Of a stretch of DNA of 64,000 nucleotides, positions 7,487-15,104 are shown in pieces. Source of the DNA: Streptomyces broussonetiae (lineage in GTDB: Bacteria > Actinomycetota > Actinomycetes > Streptomycetales > Streptomycetaceae); the NCBI RefSeq assembly GCF_009796285.1, contig NZ_CP047020.1, positions 8,866,001 through 8,930,000 on the forward strand, given 5' to 3'. Both the position numbers and the translations under genes were made by a program. Below the pieces are notes generated by a model that searched no databases, was not told the origin of the DNA, and worked only from the letters and a program-made list of their open reading frames with translations. Numbering within the stretch: position 1 is the stretch's first letter; each line of letters starts with the position of its first letter.

Positions 7487-9238
7487 TCAGCTGACGCCCA
7501 GGTCGTCGGCGTACACCGCGCCCTGTCCGTACCAGCCGTGGACGTAGACCGTGACCGTGCCCGAGGCGCCGGTGGTGAACGGCACCGTCAGCTTCGACCA
7601 CGACGTGGACGAGGCCCAGGTGCTGGCCGTCGCCCCGCCGCTGACGCCGAGGTAGGCGTACGGGCCCTGCACCCAGCCGCTCAGCGTGTAGGAGGTGTTG
7701 GGCTTCAGGGTGAGGGCCTGCGTGCACTGGCCCGTCTGTGAGGCGGTGGGCACGGTCTTGAGTGCGTGGGAGCCGCCGTGCACGGGCGAGCTGACGACCG
7801 TCGCCCCGCTGTCGCAGGTCCAGGGCGTGAGCGCGCCGCTCTCGAAGTCACCGTTGGCGAGTGCGCTCGTGCCGCCGCCGGAGCCGTTCACGGTCAGGGC
7901 GAGCGAGGAGCTGTGCTTGACCGAGCCTGCCGTGCCGGTGACGGTCAGGGTGTAGCTGCCGGGTGCCGTCGAGGCGCTGGCCTGCACGCTGAGGGTGGAG
8001 CTGCCGCCCGCGGTGACGGAGGCCGGGCTGAGGGAGGCGGTCACTCCGCTCGGCGCGCCGCTCACGGCCAGGTCCACGCTCTGGGCACTGCCCGAGGTGA
8101 CCGACGTCTTCACGGTCGCGGTCGTCGAGGCGCCGGGGTCGACCGATGCGGTGGCGGGGGAGAGGGACACGCCGAAGTCGTTGGCGGGCGGAGTCGTCGT
8201 ACCGCCGGTGAAGGGCTCGAAGGTGTGGCTGAAGTACCAGGTGTCCTGGGCGATGCCGGAGCAGCTGTCGGAGGCGCCGGAGCCGGGGCAGCCGTCGTTG
8301 TCGCGCTGGAGGGCCCAGAAGGAGAGGGTGTTGATGCCCTTGGAGACCGCCCATTCGTACACGGTCGTCGCGTCGGCGGTGGTGAAGGTCTCCGCCGGAC
8401 CGTAGTCGTCCACGCCGGGCATCTCGGTGACGCCGATCGTGTTCCACAGCTGACTGTCCGACAGGTTCGGGTACAGCGAGGCCAGTTGGTCGTGCAGCCC
8501 GCTCGCGGCCGTCTCGGTGTCGGTCGCCATGTGGTGGGTGGCGCCGTCGTAGTAGTCGAAGGTCATGATGTTGACCACGTCCACCTTGGCGCCCGCGTTC
8601 TTCGCGCTGCGCAGCACGGCGAGCCCGCTGTCGGCGAGCCCGGTCGTCGTGGTCGGCAGGGTGTACGAGAACTGCACCGAGCGGCCGTTGGCGGCGGCCC
8701 AGTCCTGGACCTTCTTGATGGCCTGGTTGCGGCGGTCGATGCCGGCCGTGTTCGTCAGGGAGTTGTCCTCGACGTCCATGTCGAGCCGTGAGACGTCGTA
8801 GGTGGTGATGATCTTTTCGTAGGCGGCGGCGATGGAGTCCACGTTCGTGCAGCTGTCGGCGATCTCGGTGCCGGCGTTGTCGGCCCCGTAGCCGCCGAGG
8901 GACGGGATGACGTCGCCGCCCCGGGAGCGGATCGTGGTGAAGTCGGAGCCGAAGACGGAGGAGTCGACCGGCGTGCTGGTGTTGCCGTTCCAGTACGGGG
9001 TGCAGGAACCCTTCTGGTTGGCCTGGAGGAAGGCCATGGTCAGGTACTTGGCGCCGGAGGCCTGGGAGAGTGCGGCGGGGCTGTCGCCGTTGTAGGCCTC
9101 GAAGTAGGGTGCGAAGACGTGCGTGGGCAGGGCGGTGGCCGCTTGTGCGGTGCCGGTGGCGCCCAGGGCGAGCCCCGCGGACGCGGCCAGGGTGGCCACG
9201 CCGGCGAGCAGGGCGCGTATGGATCTCGGACGTGTCAT
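7487..9238 (-). CDS. Secreted GH18 chitinase with Ig-like and carbohydrate-binding domains
   Basis: A 583-residue exported enzyme. The start is the ATG at 9238 (GGGAG upstream), giving a signal peptide with RPRSIRALLAG, a hydrophobic core and the cleavage region AQAATA. Residues about 35-345 are a GH18 barrel: SLGGYG, then RLDMDVEDNS, where DxDxE ends in the catalytic Glu, and MTFDYYDG. A linker TGGTTTPPAN leads to an Ig-like/NEW3-type domain (about 350-445), then a jelly-roll module resembling CBM4/9 or CBM16 (NGDFESGALTPW... to YADDLGVS). The enzyme hydrolyses chitin outside the cell. Two DasR-like boxes upstream predict induction by (GlcNAc)n breakdown products. A strong terminator follows. 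Chitin was not tested as substrate; some GH18 members bind or cleave other GlcNAc glycans. Confidence 0.92.
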   Translation of the reverse strand: MTRPRSIRALLAGVATLAASAGLALGATGTAQAATALPTHVFAPYFEAYNGDSPAALSQASGAKYLTMAFLQANQKGSCTPYWNGNTSTPVDSSVFGSDFTTIRSRGGDVIPSLGGYGADNAGTEIADSCTNVDSIAAAYEKIITTYDVSRLDMDVEDNSLTNTAGIDRRNQAIKKVQDWAAANGRSVQFSYTLPTTTTGLADSGLAVLRSAKNAGAKVDVVNIMTFDYYDGATHHMATDTETAASGLHDQLASLYPNLSDSQLWNTIGVTEMPGVDDYGPAETFTTADATTVYEWAVSKGINTLSFWALQRDNDGCPGSGASDSCSGIAQDTWYFSHTFEPFTGGTTTPPANDFGVSLSPATASVDPGASTTATVKTSVTSGSAQSVDLAVSGAPSGVTASLSPASVTAGGSSTLSVQASASTAPGSYTLTVTGTAGSVKHSSSLALTVNGSGGGTSALANGDFESGALTPWTCDSGATVVSSPVHGGSHALKTVPTASQTGQCTQALTLKPNTSYTLSGWVQGPYAYLGVSGGATASTWASSTSWSKLTVPFTTGASGTVTVYVHGWYGQGAVYADDLGVS

Positions 9239-9299
9239 CGGGTACTCCCGGATAGCGAACGACAGGCGATCGAACGGGATCGAGCAGCCCGGCCGGGCT

Positions 9300-9331
9300 A
9301 TTGGTCTAGGCCATGATTGGTCTGGACCAAA
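9300..9331. promoter_or_regulatory. Two adjacent DasR-responsive elements (dre-like)
   Basis: ATTGGTCTAGGCCATG (9300-9315) and ATTGGTCTGGACCAAA (9316-9331) are back-to-back 16-bp boxes. Each keeps the TGGTCT core and partial dyad of the known Streptomyces DasR site ACTGGTCTAGACCACT (12 of 16 matches by eye). They lie about 60-95 bp upstream of the chitinase start, as in other chitinase promoters. Confidence 0.78.
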
Positions 9332-9451
9332 CACCGGTCAAGGTCTGGGAGCCGCCTTTTGCATGTTCATGAGGGAGTCAACCGCCCGAACATCACTGAT
9401 ATTGACGCTGTGTCATCCCCGCCCGGCCGGGGGGGTGCCTCTATGAAGCTT

Positions 9452-10531
9452 CTATGTCCCGTCAACCCCCAATTCGGCCGCGGCGGCGTTGTTGAGATGA
9501 CGGTAGAGGCGTCGGGCGAGGTAGCGCTTGAGGCAGCGGCGGATCTCGCGGTCTGTCTTGCCTTCGGCCCGCCGTCGGTCAACGTAGGCGCGGGTTTGCG
9601 GGTGATGCACCATGCGGACCATCGCGATGACGTTCAGAGCTCGGTTGAGACGCCTGTCGCCGCCGCGATTGAGGCGGTGGCGAGTGGTGTTGCCCGAGGA
9701 GGCGGGTATGGGGCTCACTCCGGCGAGGGCGGCGAACGCGGCCTCGTCACGGACCCGTCCCGGGTGGGACCAGGCGACCAGGACGGTGGCAGCGGTGACG
9801 GGGCCGATCCCTGTTTCCTCGGGGAGGCCGGCCGCAGGGCTGGCGTCAACGAGCTCGCCTATCCGGTTCATGTTGTCCGCGATTTCCGTGTCAAGGGCGA
9901 GGATCCTCTTGGCCAGACGGACGGCCTCGGTGCGGGCCGTCGTGGCGGCGAGGTCCTCCTCACGGGGGCGCCAGCGGGCGATTTCGCCGATCTGCCTGGC
10001 GCTGAGGGGACGGCGGGCGTCTATGCCGAGGTCGGCGATGCGCACAAGGGCAGTCAAGGCGTTCACGGCCCTGGTCCGCTCGCTGGTGAGCTCGTCCCGG
10101 GAGGTGAGGAGGATCTGTGCTGCCGCCCGAACCCCCTCGTCCATTCGTGGAGTGCGCAGCTGTTCTTCGGGGAGCGGAAGCACGGCAGCGGCTATCCGCC
10201 GGGCGTCGATCGGGTCGGATTTGCCGATGCCGCGGCGGCCGGCGCGGCCCATTCTGGCGGCTTCAACCACCTGGTAGCCGGCGCGTGCCGTCTGGCGGGC
10301 GATCTGGGCTCCGTAACTGCCCGCCCCCTCGATCACCCACAGAGCACCGAGGTCTCCACCAGTGCGACGTCCAGCCCAGTTGATGGCTCGTGCCCTGCCA
10401 GCGTGGGTGTTGGGGAATGCCTCCGTGCCCAGGTGCTCACCACTGGAGGCGAGCACGGCGTAAGTGTGCGTTTTGGCGTGGGTGTCGACGCCGATGATGA
10501 ATGAATGCGCCTGGGCGACAATGGTGTTCAC
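9452..10531 (-). CDS. IS110-family transposase (DEDD recombinase), element A
   Basis: A 359-residue recombinase, apparently full length. The N-terminal RuvC-like DEDD domain shows IIGVDTHAKTH (first Asp), WVIEGAGSYG (Glu) and KSDPIDARRIA (two Asp). The C-terminal Tnp_20 domain shows ASSGNTTRHRLNRGGDRRLN, containing the serine used by this family. IS110 enzymes recombine DNA under guidance of a bridge RNA made from the element's own noncoding end. The start is GTG at 10531, with GGAGAGGAA upstream. No frameshift is seen, so the element may still be active. Its predicted RNA region is the 300-bp gap upstream. Confidence 0.93.
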   Translation of the reverse strand: MNTIVAQAHSFIIGVDTHAKTHTYAVLASSGEHLGTEAFPNTHAGRARAINWAGRRTGGDLGALWVIEGAGSYGAQIARQTARAGYQVVEAARMGRAGRRGIGKSDPIDARRIAAAVLPLPEEQLRTPRMDEGVRAAAQILLTSRDELTSERTRAVNALTALVRIADLGIDARRPLSARQIGEIARWRPREEDLAATTARTEAVRLAKRILALDTEIADNMNRIGELVDASPAAGLPEETGIGPVTAATVLVAWSHPGRVRDEAAFAALAGVSPIPASSGNTTRHRLNRGGDRRLNRALNVIAMVRMVHHPQTRAYVDRRRAEGKTDREIRRCLKRYLARRLYRHLNNAAAAELGVDGT

Positions 10532-10730
10532 GCGATCAGGGTTCCTCTCCGTGAGGCGGTGGTCCCGGTCGCTGCGGACCGGCGCCGTGCCCGGGAGAGG
10601 TCACTTCGAGGCAGAACTGTGACGGGCCACGGCCCTTTGGGGCCGGGCAGGCTTCTTATCAGGCCACCGAGGTGGGCCGGGTCGGCGCCGACCGCCCGCC
10701 ATAGTCGGACAGTTCATAGGCAAGGCACCC
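10532..10730 (-). ncRNA. Candidate bridge-RNA leader of IS110 element A
   Basis: This noncoding stretch lies directly 5' of the recombinase start, where IS110-group elements encode the bridge RNA. Visible stems are CCTCTCC (10544-10550) with GGAGAGG (10594-10600), the nested CCGGTC (10565-10570) with GACCGG (10577-10582), and CGGCCC (10630-10635) with GGGCCG (10640-10645). Target and donor loops were not assigned. The remaining gap to 10832 shows no gene. Confidence 0.3.
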
Positions 10731-10832
10731 GTGGGGGCCACTTTTGTCACGAGTCACGACTACGACGAGGCGACCGACGTCAACCCTGCCAGCCGGTCCC
10801 GGACCAGCCAGATGAAGACTCACAGTCTTTCG

Positions 10833-12035
10833 TCAAGCGAGGCGTGGGGTTCTGGGTTCGTAGAAGGTGCCGTCGCGGAGCATCGCGAACAGCACGTTGA
10901 TCCGCTGGCGTGCCAGGCGGAGAAGTGCCTGGGTGTGGGTCTTCCCGCGGGCTCGGCAGCGGTCGTAGTAGGTGCGGGAGGCGGGATCGTGCAGGGCGGC
11001 GAATGCGGACAGGAACATCGCGCGTTTGAGCTGCCGGTTGCCGCCTCTGGGCGCGTGTTCGCCGTGGATCGAGGTCCCGGACGACTTCGTCGTCGGTGCG
11101 AGGCCGGCGTAGGAGGCCAGGTGGGCGGCGGTGGGGAAGCTGGTGCCGTCGCCGACGGTGACCAGCAAAGTGGCGGCGGTCCTGACCGCGACCCCCGGAA
11201 TCGAGGTCAGGACCGCGGAAAGAGGGTGAGCCTCCAGCAGTTGCCCGATCTGTGTTTCCAGAGCTCGTCGCTGTTCGTGGACGGCCGCTAGCGAGCGGGC
11301 CAGCGACGGGATCACGAGGTCGAGCGTGCCGGTCCCGGGGACGACGACGGTCTGCTCGTCGAGGGCGTCGAAGATCTCGTCGATCAGTCGCTGAGCCATG
11401 CGCGGGGCCTTGGGCCGGATGACTTCAACCAGCCTGCGACGACCGGCCTTTCGCAGGGCGGCCGGAGATCCGTAGCGTTCCAGCAGCCAGGTCACGGCCG
11501 GGTGGTCCAGACGCGGCCCGAGGACGCGTTCCAGGCTGGGGTGGAACTGGGTGAGCAGGCCGCGTATCCGGTTGGAGGTGCGGGTGGCCTCTGCCGCCAG
11601 GTCCTGGTCGAAGCCCACCAGCACGGTCAGCTCGGCGGTGATCTCGTCGGTCAGTTCCAGCGAGCGCAGGGTGTGCGGCATCGTCCTCGCGGCGTCAGCG
11701 ATCACGGCCGCGTCGCGGGCGTCGGTCTTCGCCTCGCCCGGGTAGAGATCGGCGATCCGCCGCATCGAGAGTCCGGGCAGGTAGGCAACCTTGCAGCCGG
11801 CGTCCCGGGCGACCGTCAGAGGCAGGGCTCCGATCGAGGCGGGCTGGTCCACGATCACCAGCACGGTGCCGAACTTCGTGGCCAGCTTGTCGAAGACGGC
11901 CCGCAATTTCGGCTCGCTGTTGGGCAGCTGCTTGTCGAAGACCTTCTTCCCGGCCGGGGTCAGCCCGTGCCCGTGATGGGCGCTCTTGCCGACGTCCAGA
12001 CCGAGAAAGACGCCCACGTCGTCGATGTCGTCCAA
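10833..12035 (-). CDS. IS110-family transposase (DEDD recombinase), element B
   Basis: A 400-residue protein when started at TTG 12035, which has GGGAGG five bases upstream; the longer open frame adds 49 residues lacking family similarity. DEDD residues lie in VFLGLDVGKSAHH, VIVDQPASIG (Asp in place of the usual Glu) and AKTDARDAAVIAD. The C-terminal Tnp_20 domain has SIPGVAVRTAATLL and SSGTSIHGEHAPRGGNRQLK. It belongs to the IS110/IS116 type known from Streptomyces and differs clearly from the element A enzyme, so the two did not arise by tandem duplication. Apparently intact. Confidence 0.92.
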   Translation of the reverse strand: MDDIDDVGVFLGLDVGKSAHHGHGLTPAGKKVFDKQLPNSEPKLRAVFDKLATKFGTVLVIVDQPASIGALPLTVARDAGCKVAYLPGLSMRRIADLYPGEAKTDARDAAVIADAARTMPHTLRSLELTDEITAELTVLVGFDQDLAAEATRTSNRIRGLLTQFHPSLERVLGPRLDHPAVTWLLERYGSPAALRKAGRRRLVEVIRPKAPRMAQRLIDEIFDALDEQTVVVPGTGTLDLVIPSLARSLAAVHEQRRALETQIGQLLEAHPLSAVLTSIPGVAVRTAATLLVTVGDGTSFPTAAHLASYAGLAPTTKSSGTSIHGEHAPRGGNRQLKRAMFLSAFAALHDPASRTYYDRCRARGKTHTQALLRLARQRINVLFAMLRDGTFYEPRTPRLA

Positions 12036-12265
12036 CTCATCCTCCCGAACGGGGTTCGTGCGGTGCTGGCCAGGGCGTTGGCGTCGTATGCGCGCATCCA
12101 CGTTATGCAGACCTGCCGCCCGCAAGCGGCCGGGCATTGCACCAGGCCAGGCGGTAGTCGGACCTCTCATCAGCGTCTCCAACGGCGCCTCCCGGGCCCG
12201 GTGACACCACCCCCCAGGTCATCTCTTCGACAGGGGGGAACAGTCATGCCGGGCCCGGAGGCCAG
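12036..12265 (-). ncRNA. Candidate bridge-RNA leader of IS110 element B, with long hairpin
   Basis: A long imperfect hairpin spans 12188-12261. The outer stem pairs CCTCCCGGGCCCGG with CCGGGCCCGGAGG, then TGAC with GTCA, then CCCCCC (12210-12215) with GGGGGG (12233-12238), separated by small internal loops around a 17-base apical loop. Between it and the recombinase start are two further stems: CGAAC-GGG-GTTCG (12046-12058) and GCCGC with GCGGC near 12117. A stem-loop series in a noncoding leader just 5' of the gene matches the layout of IS110 bridge RNAs. Expression and loop complementarity to flanks are untested. Confidence 0.4.
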
Positions 12266-12304
12266 CGGTCCCGTTGCGGAACCGCGAAGAAGATAACGGG
12301 GGCC

Positions 12305-12586
12305 TCAGCTGGCCCGAGTGCCGCCGCCGCGCCGGATGCGGCCCAGCAGATCCCGGTGGTAGGCGGCGAGTTGCCCGGCGGGTACGGGCGCCGGACTGCC
12401 CGAGAGGGTGTACCAGGTGTCGCCGCCGAAGGGCTGGACGGCGACACGCGCGCTGTGGCCGTCGGACAGCAGGATGGTCGCGACGGTCAGTTCGCCGGTG
12501 AGGACGCCGGCTTCGTCGGTCAGCGCTCCACCGGGGCCCGCGGTGACACGGTCGACGTAATTGTTGATGCTGGGCGGGTTGTTCAT
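12305..12586 (-). CDS. Small hypothetical protein, 93 residues
   Basis: Begins MNNPPSINNYVDRVTAGPG and contains a central beta-rich part, LTVATILLSDGHSARVAVQPFGG, then WYTLSGSP. Codon bias looks coding and no overlapping better frame exists. There is no signal peptide or membrane span. I do not recognise the family. The ribosome site before the ATG is weak. It lies between IS110 element B and a DinB-like gene, on the same strand as both. Confidence 0.6.
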   Translation of the reverse strand: MNNPPSINNYVDRVTAGPGGALTDEAGVLTGELTVATILLSDGHSARVAVQPFGGDTWYTLSGSPAPVPAGQLAAYHRDLLGRIRRGGGTRAS

Positions 12587-12661
12587 GGCTCGCAGGTTTC
12601 CATCAACCCGGCCCGTGCGGGCGTCGTCGTGCGGGTGTGTCGGCCGGAGTGTGTGTCTGTC

Positions 12662-13318
12662 TCAGCCGAACAGCGGGAACCGGTCCGCCTCCGGGCCCAG
12701 CGTGGCGCGCTCGGTCCCGGTGAGGGGAGCGCGGCCGGTGCCCACGCGCGCGTAGTGTCCACCCGGCAAGCGCGGGCCGGCCGAGCAGACCGTCCAGGGT
12801 GGCGCGCACCGCGGCCGGCCCTCGGGCGCCGGCCCCGGGGCGAGCGGCAGTGCGACGGTCAGGTCCAGGTGGTGCACGGTAGCCTCCACCACAAGGGTGG
12901 TCAGCAGGTACCCGGCCGTCAGCACATGGCCCTGGGTGGCGACACACCGGTCGGCATCGGTCGCCTCCGCCGCGTGCACGGTCGCCGCCAGGGTCTCCAG
13001 ACACAGGCCCCGCAGCTGACCGAAGTCCAGGAACATGCTCGCGTTCACCCGCGCCCAGCGGCGGCCGTTCGCCGCCCCGGCGGGGTTCGGCCGCCAGTCC
13101 TTCCAATACGTCACCGCGTCGCGGTCCACCGGCTCCGGCGACGGCGTGTGCAGGGCCACCAGGGCGCGCTGGGCATCACCGAGGCAGTGGAAGACGAGAT
13201 CGCGTACCGCCCAGCCGGTGCAGCCGCTCGGCAGCCACGACTCCTCGTCTCCCAGCCCCTCGACGACCGCCGCCGCGGCCTCGTACGCCGCGCGCAGCAC
13301 CTGTGCCTCTGTGTGCAT
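12662..13318 (-). CDS. Maleylpyruvate isomerase/DinB-like domain protein with compensated frameshift
   Basis: A 218-residue protein of the mycothiol-dependent maleylpyruvate isomerase N-terminal (DinB-like) fold: SGCTGWAVRDLVFHCLGDAQ supplies one metal-site His, and VVEATVHHLDL supplies the others. Up to residue 165 and again in the last 30 residues (RAPLTGTERATLGPEADRFPLFG) it looks normal. Between them (about 12755-12815) the encoded RCAPPWTVCSAGPRLPGGH is aberrant. The shifted frame reads AAVRATLDGLLGRPALAGW, the expected family sequence. Two opposite small indels therefore garble about 20 residues without stopping translation. It may be a damaged but still produced metal-dependent thiol-transfer or detoxification protein. 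Confidence 0.8.
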   Translation of the reverse strand: MHTEAQVLRAAYEAAAAVVEGLGDEESWLPSGCTGWAVRDLVFHCLGDAQRALVALHTPSPEPVDRDAVTYWKDWRPNPAGAANGRRWARVNASMFLDFGQLRGLCLETLAATVHAAEATDADRCVATQGHVLTAGYLLTTLVVEATVHHLDLTVALPLAPGPAPEGRPRCAPPWTVCSAGPRLPGGHYARVGTGRAPLTGTERATLGPEADRFPLFG

Positions 13319-13358
13319 ACGCCCCCCTGGCAGTCCCCGTCGGTCCGGGCCCAGGGTG

Positions 13359-14174
13359 TCACACCCGGCTCGACGTGGCCGTGTCCCCCGACAGGCGCTG
13401 GGCGACGTAGATCGGGAGCACCGACAGCAGGACGAGCACCGCGGCCACCACGTTGACCACGGGTGCCTGCTGCGGCCGGGTCATGTTGTCGAAGATCCAG
13501 ATGGGCAGGGTCTCGATCCCCGGTCCCGCGGTGAACGTGGTGACCACGATCTCGTCGAAGGACAGGGCGAAGGCGAGCAGGGCGCCCGCCAGCAGCGCCG
13601 AGCGGACCAGCGGGAAGGTGACGTCGGCGAAGGCACGGAAGCTGCTCGCGCCGAGGTCCATGGCCGCCTCCTCGTACGAGGCCGTCGTGCGGCGCAGCCG
13701 GGCCACGACGTTGTTGAAGACCACCACGATGCAGAACGTGGCGTGTCCGATGACCACCGTGAACAGTCCGAGACCCACGCCGAGCGGCTGAAGAACCGTG
13801 CTGAAGGCCGAGTTGAGGGCGATACCGGTGACGATACCGGGCAGCGCGATCGGCAGGACGACGACGAACGAGACCGTGTCCCGGCCGAAGAAGCGGTGCC
13901 GGGCGACGGCGAACGCGATGAGCGTGCCGAGCACGAGCGCGATCGCGGTGGCCCCGAGGCCCGCCTTCACCGAGACCCACAACGCCTGCCGCGCACCGGA
14001 GTTGTGCACGGCCACCGACCACCAGTGCCCGGTCAGTCCCGGCGGCGGCCAGCTCGCGCTGCGGTCGGGGCTCAGGGAGTTGACGAGGACGAGCAGCAGC
14101 GGCACGTAGATCACCGCGAAACCGAGCCCGGCGCCGACGCGCAGGGCGATGCGCGCGGTGCGGCTGAGATGCAT
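13359..14174 (-). CDS. potC: Spermidine/putrescine-type ABC transporter permease (PotC-like)
   Basis: A 271-residue inner-membrane permease with about six membrane segments. The ABC-permease EAA loop is YEEAAMDLGASSFRAFADVTFPL, which docks the ATPase. FDEIVVTTFTAGPGIETLPIWIF is typical of PotC rather than PotB. It is the last gene of the potA-D-B-C operon; GGAAGGAAG precedes the ATG, and 33 bp separate it from potB. It forms the channel with PotB for polyamine or related cation import. Confidence 0.9.
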   Translation of the reverse strand: MHLSRTARIALRVGAGLGFAVIYVPLLLVLVNSLSPDRSASWPPPGLTGHWWSVAVHNSGARQALWVSVKAGLGATAIALVLGTLIAFAVARHRFFGRDTVSFVVVLPIALPGIVTGIALNSAFSTVLQPLGVGLGLFTVVIGHATFCIVVVFNNVVARLRRTTASYEEAAMDLGASSFRAFADVTFPLVRSALLAGALLAFALSFDEIVVTTFTAGPGIETLPIWIFDNMTRPQQAPVVNVVAAVLVLLSVLPIYVAQRLSGDTATSSRV

Positions 14175-14207
14175 GACGCTTCCTTCCGGCGTGCGATTCC
14201 GGGTCCG

Positions 14208-15101
14208 CTAGAGGCTGTTCAGGGCGCCCGTACGGCGGATCGCGAGCAGGTACAGGACGATCACGACGACGGGGACGGTGCCGAGCGCGGCGGCCATGGG
14301 CAGGTTGAGATCGATGTTGGAGTACACGAGGTTGCCGATCAGCTGTGTCTTGCCACCGACGATCTGCACGGTGATGTAGTCCCCGAGGCTGAGCGAGAAG
14401 GTGAACACCGAGCCGGCCGCGACCGAGGGCAGCACCGTCGGCAGGACCACCGAGCAGAAGGTCCGCTCGGCCCGCGCCCCGAGGTCGGCCGAGGCGTCCA
14501 GCAGACCGGCCGGGAGCTGTGCGAGGGCGGTGTGGATCGGCAGGATCATGTACGGCAGCCACAGATACGTCAGGGTCAGGACCGTGGCGGGCAGACCGAA
14601 GCCGGGGCCGCTGAGCCCGAACGGCGCGAGCATCCAGTCGGCGAGGCCGCCCCGGGACAGGATGAGCCGCCAGGCGTACACCTTGACCAGGTAACTCGCC
14701 CACAACGGGGTGAGGATGGCCACCACGAGCAACGGCCGCCACCTGGGCTTCGCCACCCGCGCGGTGTAGAAGGCCACGGGGAAGGCGATCACCACGCACA
14801 GGGCGGTGACCGCTAGCGCCACGACGACGCTGCGCAGGATCACCTCGCGGAAGACGGGCGTGGTCAGCAGCTCGTGGAAGTTGTCCGTCGACCAGACCTT
14901 CACCACCTGCGAGGTGAAGGAGTTCGTCGTCCAGAACGCCGAGACGAACAGCACCGCAAGCGAGCCGAGGTAGAGGACGGCCAGCCACAGCAGCGGCGCG
15001 GTGAGCAACAGGGTCAGTCGCAGCCGGGGCCTGCGGTGCAGGCTCCCGGCGAGCCGCCGGACGGTACCCCGGCCGGCGGCGGTCGCCGCGTCGGTCGCCA
15101 T
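14208..15101 (-). CDS. potB: Spermidine/putrescine-type ABC transporter permease (PotB-like)
   Basis: A 297-residue permease. After a cytoplasmic N-terminus come about six membrane spans (LLLTAPLLWLAVLYLGSLAVL first). The EAA loop reads LLDASADLGARAERTFCSVVLP, and the PotB-type region is SLGDYITVQIVGGKTQLIGN. It partners PotC. The gene starts 3 bp after the potD stop, which implies tight translational linkage in one transcript. Confidence 0.9.
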   Translation of the reverse strand: MATDAATAAGRGTVRRLAGSLHRRPRLRLTLLLTAPLLWLAVLYLGSLAVLFVSAFWTTNSFTSQVVKVWSTDNFHELLTTPVFREVILRSVVVALAVTALCVVIAFPVAFYTARVAKPRWRPLLVVAILTPLWASYLVKVYAWRLILSRGGLADWMLAPFGLSGPGFGLPATVLTLTYLWLPYMILPIHTALAQLPAGLLDASADLGARAERTFCSVVLPTVLPSVAAGSVFTFSLSLGDYITVQIVGGKTQLIGNLVYSNIDLNLPMAAALGTVPVVVIVLYLLAIRRTGALNSL

Positions 15102-15104
15102 GAC

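Larger units (their letters stand above)
9420..10730 (-). mobile_element. IS110-family insertion element A (ends approximate)
   Basis: The element is defined by its recombinase gene and a structured leader. IS110 elements lack long terminal inverted repeats and often make no clear target duplication, so the edges given here are estimates. It abuts element B on the same strand. The chitinase promoter lies just beyond its 3' side. Confidence 0.6.
10800..12265 (-). mobile_element. IS110-family insertion element B (ends approximate)
   Basis: A second, distinct IS110-type element in the same orientation as element A and separated from it by about 300 bp. It is defined by its recombinase gene and a leader with a long hairpin. 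Exact ends need comparison with empty sites. Confidence 0.6.
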
